From: JABMPO01 sp964539785
Lineage (GTDB): Bacteria; Fidelibacterota; Marinisomatia; Marinisomatales; TCS56
Length of the DNA: 64,000 nt
Reading direction: 5' to 3'
Assembly: GCA_964539785.1 (NCBI GenBank)
Contig: CAZIJQ010000003.1
Location: 36,292-100,291 of the forward strand
A model generated the notes under the pieces. The model did not search any database, was not told the origin of the DNA, and saw only the letters and a program-made list of their open reading frames with translations. Both the position numbers and the translations under genes were made by a program. Position 1 is the first letter of the stretch, and the number at the start of each line of letters is the position of its first letter. Shown here piece by piece: positions 1 through 8,912 of this stretch.

Positions 1-465
1 GAGGCTGTTACTGCTATTGATGCCGATATTGTGGTGAATATTCAGGGCGACGAGCCCCTGATCGAACCAGCGTTGATCAATTCCTTGATCAGCCTGTTTG
101 ATGATAGATCTGTAATGATGGCATCTGCTGCCAGCCGCAATTTACCCGTACCCGATTTATTAAATCCCAATGTGGTTAAGGTTTTCCTGAATCATGCGTT
201 CGAAGCCAGCGAATTTCGCAGGGTAATTCCCGATAATATTATGGGCGGTTGTTACCGACATATTGGAATTTATGCTTTTCGCCGGGAGGTGCTGTTGCGG
301 TTTACCAAACTGCCTCCTAGCGTTAACGAAAAAAAGCATCATTTAGAACAACTCCGGGCTCTGGATAATGGGATTCCAATTCGCATGCTGCTCACGGACT
401 ATGTTTCCCTTGGAGTTGATACGCCCGAAGACCTTGAATTAATCGCCGAAATTATAGGACTTTGA
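1..465 (+). CDS. kdsB: 3-deoxy-manno-octulosonate cytidylyltransferase, 5' end outside window
   Basis: KdsB activates Kdo to CMP-Kdo using CTP, for the inner core of LPS. Frame 1 is open from the first base, so the gene starts before the window and about 154 C-terminal residues are seen (the family is about 250). The motif NIQGDEP near the visible N-terminus is the nucleotide/sugar-binding signature of the family, and the typical SLGVDTPEDLE stretch lies near the C-terminus. An internal ATG exists further in but would cut off the conserved motif. The gene is followed after 91 bp by pyrG, whose product supplies CTP, and by the rest of the Kdo pathway. Identity is clear; only the 5' part is missing. 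Confidence 0.95.
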   Translation, partial: EAVTAIDADIVVNIQGDEPLIEPALINSLISLFDDRSVMMASAASRNLPVPDLLNPNVVKVFLNHAFEASEFRRVIPDNIMGGCYRHIGIYAFRREVLLRFTKLPPSVNEKKHHLEQLRALDNGIPIRMLLTDYVSLGVDTPEDLELIAEIIGL

Positions 466-556
466 CGGATTATATGCTGATTACACCCACAAAAATCTCT
501 ACCTACTCAATACCGAAACCATCCAATTTTAATTATAATCGGGGAGGACAATTGCA

Positions 557-2191
557 ATGACGCCGGTTCGGCCCACTAAATATATTTTCGTCCTGGGAGG
601 GGTCATTTCCGGGCTGGGTAAAGGTATCGCAGCCGCTTCAATTGGATATCTGCTGAAACATGCCGGGCTTCGAGTTACGATTCTCAAATTGGATCCGTAT
701 TTGAATGTTGATCCCGGTACAATGAATCCTTACCAGCATGGCGAAGTATTCGTTTTGGATGACGGATCGGAAACAGATCTGGACTTGGGTCATTATGAGC
801 GGTTTATCGACATAAACATGGGCAAACACAATAACGCAACCACTGGACAGATCTATAGCTCAGTGATCGGGCGCGAGCGTGCCGGGGATTATTTGGGAGC
901 AACAATTCAGGTTATTCCCCACATAACCAACGAAATTATTGACCGGATCAAAGCTGTAAATACTCCCAAACGCTTTGATATAGTTATCTGCGAGGTCGGT
1001 GGCACCGTCGGTGATATCGAAAGCCTGCCGTTTCTGGAGGCGATTCGTCAGCTTTCGGTTGAAGTTGGCTATCATAACTACATGATTATGCATGTGACCT
1101 TAGTACCCTACGTCAAGGCCAGCGAAGAATTAAAAACCAAGCCAACCCAGCATTCGGTCATGCGTCTGCGTGAAATTGGTCTGTTTCCGGATATAATTTT
1201 ATGCCGCTCGGATTTGAAAATTGATCGTGCGACACGTGATAAGATCGCCTTGTTCTGTAATGTAGCAGCGGATCATGTGATTGAGGGTACCGAAGTAAAA
1301 AGTATTTATGAAGTTCCGCTGGTCTTCAATAAACAAAATATTGGTGAAATCATTGGCCAGCGATTGAAGCTTAAGCAGAAAATTGATATAACCGATCTCG
1401 AGCAATTTATTGATCGCTATCGGAATCCCGAATGCGATGTTACCATCGCGCTCTGCGGTAAATACACTGAATTACCCGACGCCTATAAAAGTGTGTTGGA
1501 ATCTTTTATTCATGCCGGAGTCGAAAATAGCGCTCGGGTTAATATTCAATGGATTCAGACCGAAGGAATCCAATCCGATGAGGCTGCTGCCAGGATTTTT
1601 AACAATGTTAACGGTATTTTAATTTTACCGGGATTTGGTTCCCGGGGCACCGAAGGTAAGATTCTGGCCAGCAAATTCGCTCGGGAAAATAATATCCCAT
1701 TTCTCGGGATTTGTCTGGGATTGCAGTGTGCAGTGATTGATTTTGCTAGGCATGTTTGTGGCTTGATCGGCGCCAACAGCACCGAATTTGATTCTGATGC
1801 AAAATATCCGGTGATCGATTTAATGGAGTCGCAAAGGGCGATTAAAGCCAAGGGCGGCACGATGCGATTGGGGGCTTATGAATGCCAGCTAACGGCAGGA
1901 TCTAAAGCTTTTAAAGCCTATCGTACCCACAAAATTTCCGAGCGCCATCGCCATCGCTGGGAAGTAAATAATCGCTACCGTCAGCGCCTGGAAAAGAATG
2001 GCCTGAAAATTTCCGGCACCAATCTGGATCTGAACCTGGTTGAGATAATCGAATTACCGGACCATCCCTGGTTTGTTGGCAGTCAATTTCATCCGGAATT
2101 AAAGAGCCGAATAAATCGTGCACACCCGCTCTTTCGGGATTTTGTAGCGGCAGCGGTAGAGCATTTGAACAGCGAGGCTACCCAAAGATGA
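557..2191 (+). CDS. pyrG: CTP synthase
   Basis: CTP synthase aminates UTP to CTP with glutamine and ATP. The 544-residue length is normal. The N-terminal synthase domain opens with the P-loop-like GGVISGLGKGI (about residues 14-24) and carries the GGTVGDIES motif. The C-terminal class I glutamine amidotransferase domain has its nucleophile C386 in GICLGLQ and the H512/E514 pair in FHPEL. A strong ribosome site GGGGAGGA lies 8 bases before the ATG. The stop overlaps the kdsA start (ATGA). Placement between kdsB and kdsA suggests CTP supply for CMP-Kdo synthesis as well as for nucleic acids. Confidence 0.97.
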   Translation: MTPVRPTKYIFVLGGVISGLGKGIAAASIGYLLKHAGLRVTILKLDPYLNVDPGTMNPYQHGEVFVLDDGSETDLDLGHYERFIDINMGKHNNATTGQIYSSVIGRERAGDYLGATIQVIPHITNEIIDRIKAVNTPKRFDIVICEVGGTVGDIESLPFLEAIRQLSVEVGYHNYMIMHVTLVPYVKASEELKTKPTQHSVMRLREIGLFPDIILCRSDLKIDRATRDKIALFCNVAADHVIEGTEVKSIYEVPLVFNKQNIGEIIGQRLKLKQKIDITDLEQFIDRYRNPECDVTIALCGKYTELPDAYKSVLESFIHAGVENSARVNIQWIQTEGIQSDEAAARIFNNVNGILILPGFGSRGTEGKILASKFARENNIPFLGICLGLQCAVIDFARHVCGLIGANSTEFDSDAKYPVIDLMESQRAIKAKGGTMRLGAYECQLTAGSKAFKAYRTHKISERHRHRWEVNNRYRQRLEKNGLKISGTNLDLNLVEIIELPDHPWFVGSQFHPELKSRINRAHPLFRDFVAAAVEHLNSEATQR

Positions 2192-3033
2192 GTTCTCGGC
2201 AGGTAAAAATCGAATCGGTGGAATTTGGCGCTGCTACTCTGCCAATAATTGCCGGACCCTGTGTTATTGAAAGCCGTGATCATGTTTTAATGATGGCTGA
2301 ATCAATCCAAAAAATTGCCGGCAAGCTTGAAATTCCTTTCATTTTCAAGGCATCATTTGATAAGGCAAATCGTACGGCTGGCACGGCTTTTCGCGGACCG
2401 GGCATCGATCAGGGTTTGCAAATCATGGCTGAGGTAAAAAGTCAATTTAATATTCCAGTCATTATAGATATCCATCTTCCTGATCAAGCCGCCCTGGTGG
2501 CTGAAGTGGCAGACGCGATTCAGATTCCGGCGTTCTTGTGCCGGCAGACCGATTTGTTGATCGCGGCCGCTGAAACCGGTAGACCGGTTAACATAAAAAA
2601 AGGTCAGTTTCTGGCACCTTCCGATATGAATAATGCCGTTCGCAAAATCGAACAAACCGGATCGAATCAAATTTTAATTACCGAGCGTGGCGTTCAGTTC
2701 GGCTATAATAATCTGGTTACTGATTTACGTTCGATACCCATCATGCAAGCCACTGGTTATCCGGTGATTTTCGATGCTACCCACAGCGCACAATTACCGG
2801 GCGGGATGGGTTCCGCAACCGCTGGTCTGCGCCAGTATATTCCCCATGTTGCCCGGGGGGCTGTTGCTGCTGGTTGTGATGGTGTTTTTCTTGAAGTACA
2901 TGATAATCCGACTGCTGCGTTATCCGATGCCGCTACCCAGTGGCCGCTGAGTCAGCTCGAGCGATTTTTAAGCGAGCTTAAACAATTGCGATCAGTTGTG
3001 TGTCAGTTTGACGCAAAAGAACAAGTGGAATAA
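2188..3033 (+). CDS. kdsA: 3-deoxy-8-phosphooctulonate synthase
   Basis: KdsA condenses arabinose-5-phosphate with phosphoenolpyruvate to Kdo-8-phosphate. The 281 residues are full length. The family signatures are visible: IAGPCVIES near residue 20, FKASFDKANRT near 53, FLCRQTDLL near 113 and FDATHSAQLPGG near 194. The start overlaps the pyrG stop by four bases, implying translational coupling. Together with KdsB upstream and KdsC/KdsD downstream it completes the Kdo route in one transcription unit. Confidence 0.97.
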   Translation: MSSRQVKIESVEFGAATLPIIAGPCVIESRDHVLMMAESIQKIAGKLEIPFIFKASFDKANRTAGTAFRGPGIDQGLQIMAEVKSQFNIPVIIDIHLPDQAALVAEVADAIQIPAFLCRQTDLLIAAAETGRPVNIKKGQFLAPSDMNNAVRKIEQTGSNQILITERGVQFGYNNLVTDLRSIPIMQATGYPVIFDATHSAQLPGGMGSATAGLRQYIPHVARGAVAAGCDGVFLEVHDNPTAALSDAATQWPLSQLERFLSELKQLRSVVCQFDAKEQVE

Positions 3034-3053
3034 AATTTGAGATAGAGCAGACA

Positions 3054-3130
3054 ATGTCAAATATGATAGACCAAAGCTTACTGACCAAAATTGTAAAAAT
3101 TAAAATGCTGATCTGTGATGTAGATGGCGT
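3054..3130 (+). CDS. kdsC: Kdo-8-phosphate phosphatase, N-terminal fragment cut by assembly gap
   Basis: Only about 25 residues precede the N run. They end in MLICDVDG, which matches the HAD phosphatase motif I (DVDGVLTDG in KdsC) with the nucleophilic aspartate. KdsC removes phosphate from Kdo-8-phosphate. Position directly after kdsA fits. The rest of the gene, roughly 150 residues by family length, is missing in the gap. The reading frame happens to stay open across the N run into kdsD, but that apparent fusion is an artefact. Confidence 0.75.
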
Positions 3131-3230
3131 NNNNNNNNNNNNNNNNNNNNNNNNNNNNNNNNNNNNNNNNNNNNNNNNNNNNNNNNNNNNNNNNNNNNNN
3201 NNNNNNNNNNNNNNNNNNNNNNNNNNNNNN
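3131..3230. other. Assembly gap of exactly 100 N
   Basis: One hundred N in a row is a conventional placeholder, not a measured gap. The left flank is the start of kdsC and the right flank is the C-terminal half of kdsD. By family lengths about 450 nt of kdsC and about 440 nt of kdsD should lie here, so the true gap is probably near 0.9 kb. Confidence 0.98.
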
Positions 3231-3770
3231 GGCAGCCTGAATCTGGTACCCACCGCCAGTACAACCGCCATGCTGGCAATGGGAGACGCGTTGGCAGTTG
3301 CACTGCTGGAAGCCCGGAAATTCAAACATTCTGACTTTGCATCCCTCCACCCCAGTGGTACCCTGGGAAAGAAATTATTGCTGAAAGTAAAGCATATTAT
3401 GCATACCGGCGATGAACTTCCTACCGTTACCCGGGCAACCAACGTGCGTGATGCGCTGTTTGCAATCTCTGCCAAAGGACTTGGCGTTACCGGTGTAGTC
3501 AACGATAACGGGGAGATGATCGGAATTATTACCGATGGTGATATTCGTCGCGGGTTTGAAACCGGCTCGGAGAAAATATTCGAAAAACCGGCTGAAATAT
3601 TAATGACCAGCACCCCACGCTGGGTCGACCAGGATATGCTGGTGTCCGAAGCGCTTGAAGTAATGGAAACCTACAGCATTACCAGCCTGTTTGTTCACAA
3701 CAGTCCCGGGGAAAATATTCCAATCGGGCTGGTTCATATCCATGATATTTTGAAAAGTGGGATCTTATAA
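3231..3770 (+). CDS. kdsD: Arabinose-5-phosphate isomerase, C-terminal part after assembly gap
   Basis: KdsD/KpsF converts ribulose-5-phosphate to arabinose-5-phosphate, the KdsA substrate. The visible 179 residues begin at the end of the SIS sugar-isomerase domain (LVPTASTTAMLAMGDALAVAL, then HPSGTLGKKLL) and continue through two CBS domains (first from about VKHIM, second from about AEILMTS). The N-terminal SIS half, about 145 residues, is lost in the gap. The frame is shared by chance with the kdsC fragment. The lipoprotein gene lptC starts 10 bases after the stop. Confidence 0.92.
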   Translation, partial: GSLNLVPTASTTAMLAMGDALAVALLEARKFKHSDFASLHPSGTLGKKLLLKVKHIMHTGDELPTVTRATNVRDALFAISAKGLGVTGVVNDNGEMIGIITDGDIRRGFETGSEKIFEKPAEILMTSTPRWVDQDMLVSEALEVMETYSITSLFVHNSPGENIPIGLVHIHDILKSGIL

Positions 3771-3780
3771 TTCAATTGTC

Positions 3781-4323
3781 ATGAATCTGAGTCAAATATC
3801 CAGGTTGTTGATTATTTTAATGCTGATATCCGGTTGTAGTGGACCCGACGACGTCCAAAACGGAGCAAGCCGCGTAGGGCTTCCAGATCAGGAAAGCTGG
3901 GAAGTTACCATAACTCTTACCAAAACCGGGCTGAAACAGGCCGTGATCCAGGCCGGTCATCTGGAAAAATATAACGACCGTCAGTTTACCTTACTGGATG
4001 ACAGTGTCTATATCGATTTCTATGATGAAAATGAGGCACACACTTCATTGTTATCTGCCCTCAAGGCTGAGATCGATGAAAAGTCCAATTACATGACGGC
4101 CATGGGAAATGTAGTTGTCGTATCGGACAGCGGCGTTACCCTGTATACGGATACTCTCGATTGGAATTCGGAGCTTGAACTGATCTACACCGATAATCCG
4201 GTTATGATTACTACTGAGCATAGTGATACCCTATACGGAACCGGTTTTGAATCCGATGCCGGGCTTGATCATTGGAAAGTTATAAAACCCACCGGCGTGA
4301 CGGATCGAGGTCAAGATGAATAA
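3781..4323 (+). CDS. lptC: LPS export protein LptC-like lipoprotein
   Basis: Probable LptC, the bitopic periplasmic component that passes LPS from the LptBFG transporter to LptA. I chose the ATG at 3781 instead of an upstream in-frame ATG at 3757 because it gives a clean lipoprotein signal: hydrophobic residues about 8-17 and lipobox LISGC. The body is rich in short beta strands (YNDRQFTLLDDSVYIDFYDENE and ending VSDSGVTLYTDTLDWNSE...), typical of the beta-jellyroll OstA/LptC fold. The assignment rests on fold-like pattern plus direct overlap with lptB (8 bp). Without that neighbour it would only be an unknown lipoprotein. Confidence 0.8.
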   Translation: MNLSQISRLLIILMLISGCSGPDDVQNGASRVGLPDQESWEVTITLTKTGLKQAVIQAGHLEKYNDRQFTLLDDSVYIDFYDENEAHTSLLSALKAEIDEKSNYMTAMGNVVVVSDSGVTLYTDTLDWNSELELIYTDNPVMITTEHSDTLYGTGFESDAGLDHWKVIKPTGVTDRGQDE

Positions 4324-5053
4324 TTCCCGCCAGATCCTGCGTGCTGAGGGATTATATAAAAAATATGGCAAGCGAACGGTGGTAAGCAACGTCGATATCA
4401 AGCTTCATAAAGGGGAAATTGTCGGTTTATTGGGTCCCAACGGGGCTGGGAAAACCACGACCTTTTACATGATTACCGGGATGATCAAACCGACCCGGGG
4501 TGATGTTTATCTCAATAACCAGCAAATTACCAATTACGCCATGTATAAACGAGCCCGTAGCGGAATTGGCTATCTTAGCCAGGAGCCATCGATTTTTGGT
4601 AAATTATCAGTTGAGGATAATCTCAACCTGGTGCTGGAAATGACTACCCTTACCAAGGCTGAGCGTCAGAAAAAAATTGACGGATTATTACAGGATTTAT
4701 CAATTGAACGTATTCGGAAGAATCGTGGCTATAATCTGTCCGGTGGCGAGCGGCGCAGGGTCGAGATCTGCCGGGCTCTGGCCATGGATCCCGATTTTAT
4801 CTTGCTGGATGAACCGTTTGCTGGCGTTGATCCCATCGCGGTGGAAGATATTCAGTCAATTATCCATTCGTTGAAAGACCGGGACATCGGCGTGTTAATC
4901 ACAGATCACAATGTGAGAGAAACACTGGCAATTACCGATCGTTCATATTTGTTATTTGAGGGCAGAATATTGAAATCCGGTGATTCTCAATTTCTTGCCA
5001 ACGACCAGGAGGCTCGAAAATTATATCTTGGTGAAAGTTTCCGGTTAGACTAA
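4316..5053 (+). CDS. lptB: LPS export ABC transporter ATP-binding protein
   Basis: Cytoplasmic ATPase of the LPS export complex. The 245 residues show Walker A GPNGAGKTT (40-48), signature LSGGE (140-144) followed by RRRVEICRALA, Walker B FILLDE (160-165) and the LptB-like FAGVDPIAVEDIQ stretch. The start overlaps lptC by 8 bases and the stop shares one base with the rpoN start (TAATG). The lptC-lptB-rpoN order is common in Gram-negative bacteria. Confidence 0.96.
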   Translation: MNNSRQILRAEGLYKKYGKRTVVSNVDIKLHKGEIVGLLGPNGAGKTTTFYMITGMIKPTRGDVYLNNQQITNYAMYKRARSGIGYLSQEPSIFGKLSVEDNLNLVLEMTTLTKAERQKKIDGLLQDLSIERIRKNRGYNLSGGERRRVEICRALAMDPDFILLDEPFAGVDPIAVEDIQSIIHSLKDRDIGVLITDHNVRETLAITDRSYLLFEGRILKSGDSQFLANDQEARKLYLGESFRLD

Positions 5054-6411
5054 TGCCTCGGTTGGAACAGCGGCTCGAACAAAAACAGATTCTGGCTCCC
5101 CAGCAGATTTTGCAGGCTTCCCTGCTCCAATTGCCAATGGCTAACCTGGAACAAAAAATCGTAGAAGAATTAGAAATCAATCCGGTTTTAGAAGTAACAG
5201 AACCGGAAAAAAATGAGCCGGAATCAGAAGAAACCAGTGAGCCGGCCGAAGATGAAATCGACTGGGACAGCATATTGAATGATCCGGATCATTACACGGC
5301 TCCCAACACTTATGACGCCAGCAAAGAAGAAATTGACATGCCCATCGCTCAGCAGAGTGATTTTCTGGAAGACCTGATCAAACAACTGGATTTATACGAT
5401 CTGAGCGATTGGGAGCGTACTGTTACCGAAGAAATTATCTGGAATCTTGATGAACGTGGCTATCTTGGCACTGATATAATCCTGATCGCCGATCGCTTCG
5501 AAACGCCTCTGGAAAAAATTGAAGTGCTGCTTAAACTGGTTCAAAGGCTGGATCCCAAAGGTATTGCTGCCCGATCACTTCAGGAGTGTCTGACAATTCA
5601 ACTTGAGGATAAACCGGAATCATTGGCTTATAAAATTATTACTGAATGTTTTGATGATTTTGCCAACCGGCGTTTTCCGGCTATAATGCGGTCGTTAAGC
5701 TGTACCAGCGAGGAGCTGACCGCAGCCACTGAAATTATCACGGCCCTCAATCCCCGACCGGGCGAGGGTCGGCGATCGGTTGCCAATCAGGTTGTTGTTC
5801 CCGACATTACAATTCGCGAGCATGAAGGGGAATGGTTAATCGTTTCCAATGATAACTGGTTACCCGAATTACATGTCAATCATTCCTACAAGCTGATGCT
5901 GAAGGAAAAGCATAATCCTGAGGTTCTGCAGTATGTGAAGCAGAAAATTGATTCAGCCAGTTGGTTTATCCAGGCAATCCAGCAAAGACGCCGCACAATG
6001 GCGGCCGTTATGCAGGCGATCATTGATCGTCAACAGGATTTTTTCAATTCGGACATACGCCAGTTACTACCAATGAAATTGCAGGATATTGCCGACGAAA
6101 TAAAAATGGATATTTCCACAATCTCCCGGGCTACACGGGGTAAATATGTGGATGCACCATTTGGAATATTTGAGTTGAAATCCTTTTTTACCGAAGGAAT
6201 TGCTTTACAGGATGGGCGGGAAATCAGTAATCAGATAATTAAGGATGCTTTGCGTGAAATTATTGATGGGGAAGACAGCAACACACCTTATAACGATGAG
6301 CAGATAGTGGGTTTACTAGCTCAGAGCGGTTACCCGGTTGCGCGCCGCACAGTGGCGAAATACCGGGAACAATTAAAAATTCCGGTCGCACGATTGCGAC
6401 GAAAAATTTAA
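5053..6411 (+). CDS. rpoN: RNA polymerase sigma-54 factor
   Basis: Sigma-54 directs RNA polymerase to -24/-12 promoters and needs enhancer-binding ATPases. The 452-residue protein has the glutamine-rich region I (QRLEQKQILAPQQILQASLLQLPM), an acidic linker (about residues 50-75), the core-binding region with repeated ...DPKGIAARSLQECL, a helix-turn-helix region (ADEIKMDISTISRATRGKYV) and the RpoN box ARRTVAKYRE at 430-439. It is complete. The start is coupled to the lptB stop. An enhancer-binding protein is not seen in this window. Confidence 0.97.
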   Translation: MPRLEQRLEQKQILAPQQILQASLLQLPMANLEQKIVEELEINPVLEVTEPEKNEPESEETSEPAEDEIDWDSILNDPDHYTAPNTYDASKEEIDMPIAQQSDFLEDLIKQLDLYDLSDWERTVTEEIIWNLDERGYLGTDIILIADRFETPLEKIEVLLKLVQRLDPKGIAARSLQECLTIQLEDKPESLAYKIITECFDDFANRRFPAIMRSLSCTSEELTAATEIITALNPRPGEGRRSVANQVVVPDITIREHEGEWLIVSNDNWLPELHVNHSYKLMLKEKHNPEVLQYVKQKIDSASWFIQAIQQRRRTMAAVMQAIIDRQQDFFNSDIRQLLPMKLQDIADEIKMDISTISRATRGKYVDAPFGIFELKSFFTEGIALQDGREISNQIIKDALREIIDGEDSNTPYNDEQIVGLLAQSGYPVARRTVAKYREQLKIPVARLRRKI

Positions 6412-6455
6412 CTAATTATTGTAAATAATGTCCCCTACTGAAAGGAGAGGATAAC

Positions 6456-7430
6456 ATGGCGTATCGTAAAATTATCATTGGCGACAAGGAAGTTCGGATA
6501 CCGGATAAATTGTTTGCCCTTGGTATCATTCCAATCATCATTATTGCCATAGGGTTGTGGCTGGCCACCGGAATTTTTGTGGTCGGTCCCGATGAAGTTG
6601 GCGTAATCCGGACCTTTGGTGAATCCACCAGAATTGCCCAATCGGGATTGAATTGGCATTTTCCCTATCCGATTCAGGTAGCGGATACACCCAAAGTGAC
6701 CGAAGTGAAACGGATCGAAATTGGTTTTCGCAATGTTGGTAAACAAGGTTATCGGAAATTTGATAAAGAGAGTCTGATGCTCACCGGTGATGAAAATATT
6801 GTGGATGCTGAATTGATCGTTCAGTACAAAATTAAAGATCCCCAGCCCTATCTGTTTAATTTTGTCAAACCAGAAGCAACTGTGCGTGAAGCGGCTGAAG
6901 CCAGTTTACGTACTACAATCGGTCAGCACGGGATTGATGAGGCTCTCACGGATGGCAAATTTATTATTCAGGAAGAAGCTAAGGAATTGCTTCAAGTGAC
7001 GCTTGATCGCTATGATACTGGCATCCATGTGGTGGCCGTTCAGCTACAGGCTGTGGGTCCACCGCAACAGGTTGTGGCGGCCTTTAAGGATGTGGCATCG
7101 GCCAAGGAAGATAAAAATCGTATGATTAACCAGGCCGAAGGCTATCGCAACGATGTGATTCCCAAAGCCCGTGGTGAAGCTCAGGCTCAGATCGAAGAAG
7201 CCCAGGGTTACATGGAAGCCCGCATAAAGCGCGCCGAAGGTGATGCCGCAAAATTTACGGCAGTACTTAAAGAATATCGGAAAGCCCAAGGGGTTACCGA
7301 AACGCGGCTTTATCTCGAAGCAATGGAAGAAATCCTCCCGGGGATTCAGAAATATATTATTCCCGATAAAGATGGAGGAAACCTGATCAACCTCTTAAAC
7401 CTGAGTAATCAGGGTGGAGGTGTCAAATGA
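6456..7430 (+). CDS. hflK: FtsH protease modulator HflK
   Basis: HflK is a membrane-anchored SPFH-domain protein that forms a complex with HflC and regulates the FtsH protease. One transmembrane segment lies at about residues 20-42, followed by FVVGPDEVGVIRTFGE, the start of the SPFH domain. A coiled-coil rich in Glu/Ala follows (RGEAQAQIEEAQGYMEARIKRAEGDA). Length of 324 residues is normal. A GAAAGGAGAGG ribosome site precedes the ATG. It overlaps hflC by 4 bases. Confidence 0.95.
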   Translation: MAYRKIIIGDKEVRIPDKLFALGIIPIIIIAIGLWLATGIFVVGPDEVGVIRTFGESTRIAQSGLNWHFPYPIQVADTPKVTEVKRIEIGFRNVGKQGYRKFDKESLMLTGDENIVDAELIVQYKIKDPQPYLFNFVKPEATVREAAEASLRTTIGQHGIDEALTDGKFIIQEEAKELLQVTLDRYDTGIHVVAVQLQAVGPPQQVVAAFKDVASAKEDKNRMINQAEGYRNDVIPKARGEAQAQIEEAQGYMEARIKRAEGDAAKFTAVLKEYRKAQGVTETRLYLEAMEEILPGIQKYIIPDKDGGNLINLLNLSNQGGGVK

Positions 7431-8278
7431 AGAAAATTCTAATTGGTTTAATTGTTGTTGCCCTGTTGATTTTGATAACCGGCATATTTACCGTGGACGA
7501 AAAAGAACAGGTTGTAATATTACAATTTGGTAAACCTGTTCGCGTAATTACTGACCCCGGTTTGCACTTGAAAATCCCTAACCCGATTCAGCAATTAGTG
7601 GTATTTGATGATCGGCTGCTGGAATATGATTCACCGCCGGAAGAAGTTCTTAGTCAGGATAAAAAAACCCTGATTGTTGATAATTACGTTCGCTGGAGAA
7701 TTTCTGATCCGCTATTGTTCCTGCAGACCGTGCAGGCAATTCCTACGGCTATAACTCGACTCGATGACATTGTGTACTCGGAATTACGCCGGGAACTTGG
7801 TACTCATAACATGTCCGAAATCATAACCGAAAACCGGGAATTGATCATGGATGTCGTTACCAGAGGCAGCAATAAAGCGACTCAAACTTACGGCATCAAA
7901 GTAGTTGATGTTCGCATTCGCCGGGTGGATTTACCACGGGAAAATGAAAAATCGATTTATGCCCGCATGGATGCTGAACGAAAGCGCCAGGCCAACAAGT
8001 TCCGATCCGAAGGTGAAGAAGAAGCACAGAAAATTCGTGCCGCCACCAATAGGGATCGTACAATTATTCTAGCTGACGCTTATAAAACGTCCCAGGAATT
8101 ACGTGGTGAAGGCGATGCCAAGGCCATCGATATCTATGCTCGCGCTTTTTCTTCCGCCCCGGATTTTTATGAATTCCTGCGTACTCTCGAAGCATACAAA
8201 TCAATTATTGATGAAAAAACGACGGTTGTTTTACCGGCTGATTCCAAATTATTCAAATTGTTGGAAACCGGAAAATAA
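7427..8278 (+). CDS. hflC: FtsH protease modulator HflC
   Basis: Partner of HflK. A hydrophobic anchor spans residues about 4-22, followed by the SPFH entry TVDEKEQVVILQFGKPVRVI and the HflC-type stretch VDVRIRRVDLP. Near the C-terminus comes ILADAYKTSQELRGEGDAKA, the typical end of the coiled coil. The ATGA overlap with hflK implies a fixed stoichiometry. A hairpin follows 20 bases after the stop. Confidence 0.95.
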   Translation: MKKILIGLIVVALLILITGIFTVDEKEQVVILQFGKPVRVITDPGLHLKIPNPIQQLVVFDDRLLEYDSPPEEVLSQDKKTLIVDNYVRWRISDPLLFLQTVQAIPTAITRLDDIVYSELRRELGTHNMSEIITENRELIMDVVTRGSNKATQTYGIKVVDVRIRRVDLPRENEKSIYARMDAERKRQANKFRSEGEEEAQKIRAATNRDRTIILADAYKTSQELRGEGDAKAIDIYARAFSSAPDFYEFLRTLEAYKSIIDEKTTVVLPADSKLFKLLETGK

Positions 8279-8298
8279 CCGACTAAACCTATAGCTAA

Positions 8299-8330
8299 CC
8301 GGATGCCATCCTTTTTGGGATGGCGTCCGG
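8299..8330 (+). terminator. Hairpin after hflC, probable terminator
   Basis: Thirteen-base stem CCGGATGCCATCC pairing with its complement (one T-G wobble) around a five-T loop. There is no strong T tract after it (CAAAATTATT), so termination may be partial. It separates the rpoN-hflKC run from hslV. Confidence 0.6.
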
Positions 8331-8366
8331 CAAAATTATTATAAAATTAAATATTCAGGAATGATG

Positions 8367-8912
8367 ATGGAGAAACTATTCAAATCGACAACAATTTTGG
8401 GGGTTCGCACCCGGGGTACGGTTGCCATAGGTGGTGACGGTCAGGTGACCTTCGGTGATATGGCATTGAAACAGAAAGCGGTTAAAGTCCGCAAATTTGA
8501 AATCGAATCAGGCGAAGTTATTGGCGGGTTTGCCGGGGCTGCCGCCGATGCATTGACTCTCTTCGAAAAATTTGAAAAGAAACTGGAAGAGCATGGCGGT
8601 GATCTTCGGAGAGCAGTTGTTGAACTGGCCAAAGATTGGCGGACTGACAAATATCTTCGTCATCTGGAAGCACTGCTGGCTTTGATGGATAAGAAGTACA
8701 GTTTCATCGTTTCCGGCGACGGCAATGTGATTGAACCTGACGGACCCATAATTGCCATCGGTTCCGGCGGTGGGTTTGCCCAAGCTGCCGCCACAGCCTA
8801 TATTAAAAGTACTAAACTGGCTGCGGCGCCCATTGTGGAAAAATCCTTAAAGATTGCCTCTGAGTTATGTATTTACACTAATGACTCGATAACGGTGATG
8901 GAAATAAAATGA
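8367..8912 (+). CDS. hslV: ATP-dependent protease peptidase subunit HslV
   Basis: Peptidase of the HslUV (ClpQY) complex. Three ATGs stand in a row at 8361, 8364 and 8367. The CAGGA ribosome site ends at 8360, so only the third has workable spacing, and I chose it. After cleavage of a seven-residue propeptide the mature chain would begin with the catalytic threonine in TTILGVRTRGTVAIGGDGQ. The motif GSGGGFAQAAATA and the length of 181 residues fit the family. The stop overlaps hslU (ATGA). Confidence 0.96.
   Translation: MEKLFKSTTILGVRTRGTVAIGGDGQVTFGDMALKQKAVKVRKFEIESGEVIGGFAGAAADALTLFEKFEKKLEEHGGDLRRAVVELAKDWRTDKYLRHLEALLALMDKKYSFIVSGDGNVIEPDGPIIAIGSGGGFAQAAATAYIKSTKLAAAPIVEKSLKIASELCIYTNDSITVMEIK

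Noticed and set aside
3054..3770. One continuous 238-residue phosphatase-isomerase fusion
   Set aside because: The middle is 100 N. The flanks belong to two separate enzymes of the same pathway and both are far too short.
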